In this document: positions 1 to 4,110 of the stretch, piece by piece
Layout: each line of letters starts with the position of its first letter
Position numbering within the stretch: position 1 is the first letter of the stretch
NCBI GenBank assembly: GCA_025054735.1
Contig: JANWZG010000202.1
Span: 1-6,813, forward strand
Source of the DNA: Cyanobacteriota bacterium
GTDB lineage: Bacteria > Cyanobacteriota > Cyanobacteriia > SKYG9
Direction: 5' to 3'
Length of the DNA stretch: 6,813 nt
The notes under the pieces: model-generated
What the model saw: the letters and a program-made list of their open reading frames with translations, nothing else
What the model was told of the DNA's origin: nothing
Database searches by the model: none
Program-made: the position numbers and the translations under genes

Positions 1-67
1 AACTGCATCAGGATTTCAGACAACTAACTGCATTGATTTGCGATTCTTTGACAAATCTATTGTTTTC

Positions 68-95
68 TGGACAATTGAAACACTAGCTTTACAAT
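68..95 (+). promoter_or_regulatory. Sigma70-type promoter of the 40-residue membrane protein gene
   Basis: The -35 box TGGACA (68-73, five of six matches to TTGACA) is separated by 16 bp from the -10 box TACAAT (90-95, five of six matches to TATAAT). Transcription would start near 102 and give a 5' leader of about 27 nt before the ATG at 129. A perfect TTGACA also lies at 48-53 but has no good -10 box at 16-18 bp. Box match and placement are seen; activity is inferred. Confidence 0.6.
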
Positions 96-128
96 GTCTG
101 TGAGATGTGAGTTTTGAGTTCGATCGCC

Positions 129-251
129 ATGGATGTCAAGTTGATTTTGGTAGTCCTGACTGTCCTGTTCACGGTTTCTTGTCTATTCTTTGGCACTAAG
201 AATGGTTACTACGACACTGACAACTATCACGGTAATGGCTCTGCCCATTAG
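129..251 (+). CDS. Small single-helix membrane protein, 40 aa (possibly NDH-1 subunit NdhP)
   Basis: This ATG-to-TAG frame encodes 40 residues. After MDVK there is one hydrophobic helix (about residues 5-22, LILVVLTVLFTVSCLFFG), followed by a polar tail rich in Gly, Tyr, Asp, Asn and His that ends GNGSAH. The layout of short N-terminus, one helix and short polar tail is that of the tiny subunits of thylakoid complexes (PSI, PSII, cytochrome b6f, NDH-1). The sequence reminds me of the conserved roughly 40-residue cyanobacterial protein described as NdhP, a stabilising subunit of photosynthetic NDH-1, but I recall this only from memory and could not align it. A lipoprotein reading (Cys18 after Thr-Val-Ser) is less likely because the -3 residue is atypical and hydrophobic residues follow the Cys. 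A good promoter lies just upstream, and there is no clear Shine-Dalgarno sequence, which is common in cyanobacteria. The coding call is fairly secure; the function is not. Confidence 0.7.
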   Translation: MDVKLILVVLTVLFTVSCLFFGTKNGYYDTDNYHGNGSAH

Positions 252-328
252 GGGTATGTCGTTAGCTATCAGGTGACGTGATCTGAAGCATCCAACAACC
301 AGGACATTAGGACTGTGGTTTAGGTGTT

Positions 329-1915
329 GTGGCTGATCTAGCTTGTTTGCCCTATGGCGTTGGTCACGCAGATGAAGGTGTATGTCTGCTACTACAGGTG
401 GGAGCATACAACGTTCTCCTAGATTGTGGTCTACAGGACATGACACCCTTGCTAGTTGACCTGCGTCGAGGCTTGAAGCTAGATCTGGTGCTTTGTAGTC
501 ATGCCCATAGTGACCATGCTAGAGGCTTACTGGAGTTGCATCGTCATTTCCCTCGCCTGCCAATCTATGCCAGTGAGGTGACGACTCAATTGCTACCGCT
601 CAACTGGCTAGGGGCTGATCCTGGATGGTCGGCTAGCTTTTGTCGGGCCTTGCCATGGCGATCGCCTTTAGAGTTCTGTGATGGTCTGAGTGTAGAGTTG
701 TTTCCAGCGGGACATCTCCCAGGAGCAGCCGTTTTCGTGATCAAATACGCAGGGCCTGATGGACGCACCCACACGATCGTCTACACAGGTGATTGCTTCC
801 TCTCTAACTCGCGCCTAGTAGATGGATTGCCTCTAGAGGAACTGCGCGGACTCCGCCCGGATATCTTGATCCTAGAGGGCAGCTATGGTACTGCTCGCAA
901 TCCTCGCCGTCGCCAACAGGAAAATGACCTGGTTGATCGCATCAGTCGTGCCCTAGGGGAGCAACGATCGGTACTGTTACCTGTGCCTACGTTGGGGTTG
1001 GGGCAGGAATTACTCATGCTGCTACGCAGTCATCACCAGTTCACAGGGCGGGATGTAGATATTTGGGTAGATGGCTCAGTTGCTCATGGGTGCGATGCCT
1101 ATCTGACGCTGTTACCCTATTTGCCCACAGCCGTTCGGAACTTTGCTCAACACCAGCCCCTATTTTGGGATGATCGTGTCCGCCCGCACCTCTATCGTCT
1201 GCAAACCGATGACCAACGCCGAGCGATTGCAACTAAACCAAGTATCGTCCTGACTGATGCCAACCAAGATCTGCATCAATACATTGCATCGGATTCAACT
1301 CGTTGGTTAGTTCTGGTTCCCCAGGGCTGGACTATTCCCCCAAGCTTGGTAGCGTCTGTTGCTGTAGAAGCCTACCTGTTAGCTGACCACTGTGATGGCC
1401 CTAGCACCATGCAGTTGATCCATAATCTGCGTCCACAACATGTGGTGTTTGTGCATGGTTCCCCCAATTACTTGGCAGATCTAACCAGTCTAGATGAGTT
1501 GTATAGTCGGTATCAGCTCCATGTGCCTAGGGCGGGCGTGCGCTTAGAGTTGCCAATCGGTGAGTCGTTTCAGCAACCCAGCATTCCAGACCATAGCTAC
1601 GAGGCTGAGTTGGTGGAACTGGGGGGAGAAATTGTAGTGATGCTTCCGGACACTATCAAGGCTGATTCACGTTGGCAGAGCTTTGCCGATACTGGCTTGC
1701 TAACAGCCCGCTGGCAGGGGCAAGAGTTGGTGCTGCGATCGCTCTCTCAATGGGAGCTGCTCAACCAAAGTCGCAGCCGAGAGATACCTCCAGATATGGC
1801 CTGCTGTGCTAACTGCAACTATTGCCGTAACCAACATTGCTGGAATCCTGCGTCACCCTTGTATGAATTTAAGGTAACGCTTGATGGTCTTTGTCCTGCC
1901 TTTGAGCATTCATAG
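329..1915 (+). CDS. MBL-fold beta-CASP nuclease-like metallohydrolase with C-terminal Cys cluster
   Basis: The protein has 528 residues and a GTG start; an in-frame stop at 308-310 leaves little room for an earlier one, and the fold begins at once (LACLPYGVGHADEG). The metallo-beta-lactamase motifs are complete: Asp32 in LLDCG, HAHSDH at 58-63, His129 in GHLPG and Asp155 in YTGD. The beta-CASP insertion shows motif A (Glu183 in LEGSYG), motif B (His354 in ADHCDG) and motif C (His376 in FVHGSPN). This is the ligand set of two-zinc nucleases such as CPSF73/IntS11 and RNase J. The start lacks the usual RNase J opening, so this is probably a separate cyanobacterial RNA- or DNA-processing hydrolase; the substrate is unknown. 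Residues 412-480 form a small extra domain, followed by Cys492, 493, 496, 499, 504 and 522, a possible zinc or Fe-S site. The protein should be cytoplasmic, with no signal peptide or membrane helix. The gene lies 77 bp after the small membrane gene on the same strand and stops 4 bp from the convergent AAA+ gene. Confidence 0.9.
   Translation: MADLACLPYGVGHADEGVCLLLQVGAYNVLLDCGLQDMTPLLVDLRRGLKLDLVLCSHAHSDHARGLLELHRHFPRLPIYASEVTTQLLPLNWLGADPGWSASFCRALPWRSPLEFCDGLSVELFPAGHLPGAAVFVIKYAGPDGRTHTIVYTGDCFLSNSRLVDGLPLEELRGLRPDILILEGSYGTARNPRRRQQENDLVDRISRALGEQRSVLLPVPTLGLGQELLMLLRSHHQFTGRDVDIWVDGSVAHGCDAYLTLLPYLPTAVRNFAQHQPLFWDDRVRPHLYRLQTDDQRRAIATKPSIVLTDANQDLHQYIASDSTRWLVLVPQGWTIPPSLVASVAVEAYLLADHCDGPSTMQLIHNLRPQHVVFVHGSPNYLADLTSLDELYSRYQLHVPRAGVRLELPIGESFQQPSIPDHSYEAELVELGGEIVVMLPDTIKADSRWQSFADTGLLTARWQGQELVLRSLSQWELLNQSRSREIPPDMACCANCNYCRNQHCWNPASPLYEFKVTLDGLCPAFEHS
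658..665. repeat. HIP1 octamer GCGATCGC
   Basis: Perfect copy of the cyanobacterial highly iterated palindrome, inside the beta-CASP gene. HIP1 abundance is a known marker of many cyanobacterial genomes, so this supports the taxonomic call and marks no individual regulatory site. Confidence 0.9.
1735..1742. repeat. HIP1 octamer GCGATCGC
   Basis: Second perfect HIP1 copy, near the 3' end of the beta-CASP gene. It encodes part of LRSL and does not disturb the frame. Confidence 0.9.
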
Positions 1916-1919
1916 ATGC

Positions 1920-3740
1920 CTACTGGCGCTGACGTTCAATACGTTGGTAAGCAGCGAGAAAATCCTCTTCAGTGATGCGAATGTTATTAGGATCCGTAAG
2001 TCCCTGAGCACGATAGTGACGAATGGCCTCTAGGGCGGCTTGGTTGCTTAACAGGGCTAGATCAGCACCACTCCAGCCCTCGGTTTGGGCAGCCCAGTCT
2101 GCTAGGTTAACGTCTTGAAGGGGGCGATCGTGATTGTGTACCTGTAAAATGGCTAGGCGACTAGCAGCATCAGGGAGGTCAACCTTGAGCTGAATCTCCA
2201 GCCTGCCAGAGCGCTTTAGAGCCTCGTCTAGTGCATCAGGACGGTTAGTAGCACCGATGATCAGCACATTGGCGCAGCCTTGTAGCCCGTCTAGTTCAGT
2301 CAGTAATTGTCCCACTACCCGATCGCTGACCCCAGAGTCACCGCTGAATCGTCCCCGTGCTGGTGCTAGAGTATCAATCTCATCGATGAACACTACACAG
2401 GGGGCGGCTTGTCGTGCCTTGCGGAACAGTTCTCGCACAGCTTGTTCGGCAGCCCCTACCCAACGGCTGAGCAGTTCGGGGCCATTGATGGCGATGAAGT
2501 TAGCGCGGGCTTGGGAAGCTACGGCCTTAGCTAGCAGAGTTTTGCCTGTACCCGGTGGCCCCCACAGCAAAATACCCCTAGGGGCGATCGCCCCTGTGCG
2601 CTGATATAGTTCAGGGTAGAGCAGTGCTCCTTCCACAGACTCTTGCAGGATGCGCTTGATCTCCACTAAGCCACCGATGTCATCCCAAGCAACATTGGGT
2701 GATTCCACCTCTACTGATCGCAGTACCGATGGTTTTACCTCCTTCAGGGCGGCCAGAAAGTCATCGTGGGTGACTGTCATAGTGTCGGGCAGGGGAGCAT
2801 CTGGGGTAGGCAATTGGCGACGTAGGGCAGAATAGGCAGCCTTTTGGCACACAGCCTTGAGGTCGGCTCCCACCATCCCCACCGACAAATCGGCGATCGC
2901 CTCCAAATCCACCTGATCCAGCGGCATGTCTCGGCTCAGAATCCGTAGAATCTCGTGGCGGCCTTCGCGATCGGGCACCCGAAACTGCACCTCGCGGTCA
3001 AACCGGCCAGGGCGGCGCAGGGCAGGGTCAATGTGGTCAGGGCGGTTGGTAGCTGCCAACACGATGACCCCAGGGGTTTTGGCAAAGCCATCCATCAGTC
3101 CCAGCAGTTGAGCCACTAAGCGCTTTTCCACCTCGCCCTCCACATGGGAGCGGTCAGGAGCTAGGCTATCAATCTCATCAATGAACACCAGGCAGGGAGC
3201 CGATCGTGCCGCTTTTTCAAAAATATTCCGCAGCTTGGTTTCTGCTTCACCATAATACTTGCCCATCACCTCCGGGCCAACAATGGCAATGTAGTTTACA
3301 CCCAGATCCTCCGCCAGTGCCCGCGCCACTAGGGTTTTGCCCGTGCCCGGTGGCCCTACTAGCAACACACCCTTCGTCGGCTCTAGGCCTAGCTTTTTCA
3401 GCACATTAGGACGCTTGAGGGGAATTTCTACCAGTTCCCGCAGCTCCCGTAGTACATCTCCCAAGCCGCCTACATCCTTCAGGTGGGGAGAGGTTGGGCT
3501 GGGTCTATCGGTTGAGGGAGTCACCACTTCATCAGCGCTAGGGCCAGAGTCATCAACAGGCGGTGTTGAACGGACTCGACTCACACCAATGTTGCTAGGG
3601 ATGTTACCCGATCGCGGAATGCTGGTAAAGGCACGGGAACTAATGTGTATATCTGTTTTCAACTCCCCTCGTTCCTGCTTTTCTTCCAGGGTTTTTGCTA
3701 GTTCCAGCAGTTGTTCCAACCCTTTGAATAAGTTTTCCAT
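1920..3740 (-). CDS. CDC48/VAT-type tandem AAA+ ATPase with coiled-coil N-terminus
   Basis: From the ATG at 3740 the protein has 606 residues; the same frame is open to an ATG at 3860 (646 aa). I prefer 3740 because a plausible promoter lies inside the extension, a GGTGGG stretch precedes this ATG, and the protein then opens with an amphipathic coiled coil (MENLFKGLEQLLELAKTLEE). A Ser/Pro/Thr-rich linker (about 31-85) follows. AAA domain 1: Walker A GPPGTGKT 129-136, Walker B FIDEID with Asp188/Glu189, sensor Asn232, arginine fingers Arg243/Arg246, aromatic pore loop KYYGE (Tyr162/163). Domain 2: Walker A 394-401, Walker B Asp453/Glu454, sensor Asn499, fingers Arg510/Arg513, pore-loop Trp427. 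Both rings therefore look competent for ATP hydrolysis. Family members are hexameric unfoldases that thread proteins through the pore. The usual Cdc48 N domain is missing, so adaptor use must differ. The C-terminus (RIERQRQ) lacks the HbYX proteasome-docking motif. No protease domain is fused. The substrate is unknown. Confidence 0.92.
   Translation of the reverse strand: MENLFKGLEQLLELAKTLEEKQERGELKTDIHISSRAFTSIPRSGNIPSNIGVSRVRSTPPVDDSGPSADEVVTPSTDRPSPTSPHLKDVGGLGDVLRELRELVEIPLKRPNVLKKLGLEPTKGVLLVGPPGTGKTLVARALAEDLGVNYIAIVGPEVMGKYYGEAETKLRNIFEKAARSAPCLVFIDEIDSLAPDRSHVEGEVEKRLVAQLLGLMDGFAKTPGVIVLAATNRPDHIDPALRRPGRFDREVQFRVPDREGRHEILRILSRDMPLDQVDLEAIADLSVGMVGADLKAVCQKAAYSALRRQLPTPDAPLPDTMTVTHDDFLAALKEVKPSVLRSVEVESPNVAWDDIGGLVEIKRILQESVEGALLYPELYQRTGAIAPRGILLWGPPGTGKTLLAKAVASQARANFIAINGPELLSRWVGAAEQAVRELFRKARQAAPCVVFIDEIDTLAPARGRFSGDSGVSDRVVGQLLTELDGLQGCANVLIIGATNRPDALDEALKRSGRLEIQLKVDLPDAASRLAILQVHNHDRPLQDVNLADWAAQTEGWSGADLALLSNQAALEAIRHYRAQGLTDPNNIRITEEDFLAAYQRIERQRQ
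2584..2591. repeat. HIP1 octamer GCGATCGC
   Basis: Third perfect HIP1 copy, inside the AAA+ gene just before the second Walker A, in the codons for the GAIAP segment. Confidence 0.9.
2893..2900. repeat. HIP1 octamer GCGATCGC
   Basis: Fourth perfect HIP1 copy, inside the AAA+ gene in the helical part of the first ATPase domain (codons for EAIAD). Confidence 0.9.
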
Positions 3741-3774
3741 CTGTCCCACCATAAGCCAATTGCTAGGTATTGAC

Positions 3775-3803
3775 AGTATACCCACCCGCTCGATAGATGT
3801 CCG
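3775..3803 (-). promoter_or_regulatory. Probable promoter of the AAA+ ATPase gene
   Basis: On the minus strand, CGGACA (plus-strand 3798-3803, four of six matches to TTGACA) is followed after exactly 17 bp by TATACT (plus-strand 3775-3780, five of six matches to TATAAT). The transcript would begin near 3768, about 28 nt before the ATG at 3740. A transcript starting there could not encode the longer version beginning at 3860, so this site bears directly on the start-codon choice. It is a pattern match only. Confidence 0.45.
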
Positions 3804-3819
3804 GGAACCGTTGCAACTC

Positions 3820-3843
3820 TTTGTAGCTTCATTTGTAGCTTCA
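3820..3843. repeat. Perfect 12-bp tandem repeat, two copies
   Basis: TTTGTAGCTTCA occurs at 3820-3831 and again at 3832-3843 with no mismatch and no gap. It lies 16 bp upstream of the -35 box of the proposed AAA+ promoter, where a regulator could bind side by side on the same DNA face region. If the longer AAA+ start were used, it would encode the duplicated residues EATN-EATK. It may equally be a slippage duplication with no function. Confidence 0.8.
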
Positions 3844-3915
3844 ACCAAGCTTGCGAGCAACCATGCTAGTGCCTTCGATAAATCAACCTCGATACCTGAT
3901 ATTCAGCCTGATACG

Positions 3916-3927
3916 GCATCTTGATGC
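3916..3927. repeat. Short palindrome GCATC-TT-GATGC
   Basis: Two perfect 5-bp arms flank a 2-bp centre in the divergent intergenic region. The symmetry suits a small dimeric DNA-binding protein better than a transcription terminator, since the loop is too small and no T-run follows. A short repeat of this length can also occur by chance. Confidence 0.3.
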
Positions 3928-4071
3928 TCAATTACTCTGGACTAGCACTAAGCTAGAACACGCGAGCTTTGTCCTATTTTCCCGACATCTTAGGGAACCC
4001 TGTGTAGTAAGAATCTAGGAATTTGCACAGCTACTGTGGGGTGCAGCACAGGATCAACGCAGACACCGTGA

Positions 4072-4099
4072 TTGGGATTCAAATAGGCATAGTTACAAC
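4072..4099 (+). promoter_or_regulatory. Weak promoter candidate for the transporter-HEAT gene
   Basis: TTGGGA (4072-4077, four of six matches to TTGACA) and TACAAC (4094-4099, four of six to TATAAT) are separated by 16 bp. A start near 4106 would give an almost leaderless message for the ATG at 4111, which fits the absence of a Shine-Dalgarno sequence there. The match is poor, and the true promoter may lie elsewhere in 3860-4070. Confidence 0.2.
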
Positions 4100-4110
4100 T
4101 TATTAAACTC

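Larger units (their letters stand above)
3741..4110. other. Divergent intergenic region between the AAA+ and transporter-HEAT genes
   Basis: This 370-bp stretch separates two genes that point away from each other. It contains a plausible promoter for the AAA+ gene, a perfect 12-bp tandem repeat next to that promoter, a short palindrome near the middle and only a weak promoter candidate for the transporter-HEAT gene. A 51-codon frame (3863-4018, +) shows no protein-like features. If the AAA+ gene really starts at 3860, the region shrinks to 250 bp and the first elements would be coding. Confidence 0.6.

Noticed and set aside
1..33. Direct repeat AACTGCAT at 1-8 and 26-33
   Set aside because: Two 8-bp copies in AT-rich upstream DNA are expected by chance, and the left context is cut off by the window edge.
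2257..2604. 115-codon open frame on the + strand
   Set aside because: Antisense to the second AAA domain, including its Walker A and B; no protein-like features of its own.
3337..3924. 195-codon open frame on the + strand
   Set aside because: It lies opposite the AAA+ gene, whose Walker motifs prove the minus strand is coding; the translation is Ser/Arg/Pro-rich and low in complexity, as expected of an antisense shadow.
3863..4018. 51-codon frame on the + strand in the divergent intergenic region
   Set aside because: No ribosome binding site, no recognisable composition or motif, and it stops 90 bp before the real gene; chance is the simplest explanation.
4034..4051. Possible hairpin CTGTG...CACAG upstream of the transporter-HEAT gene
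   Set aside because: Only a 5-bp stem with an 8-nt loop, no T-run and no known riboswitch core; too weak to call.
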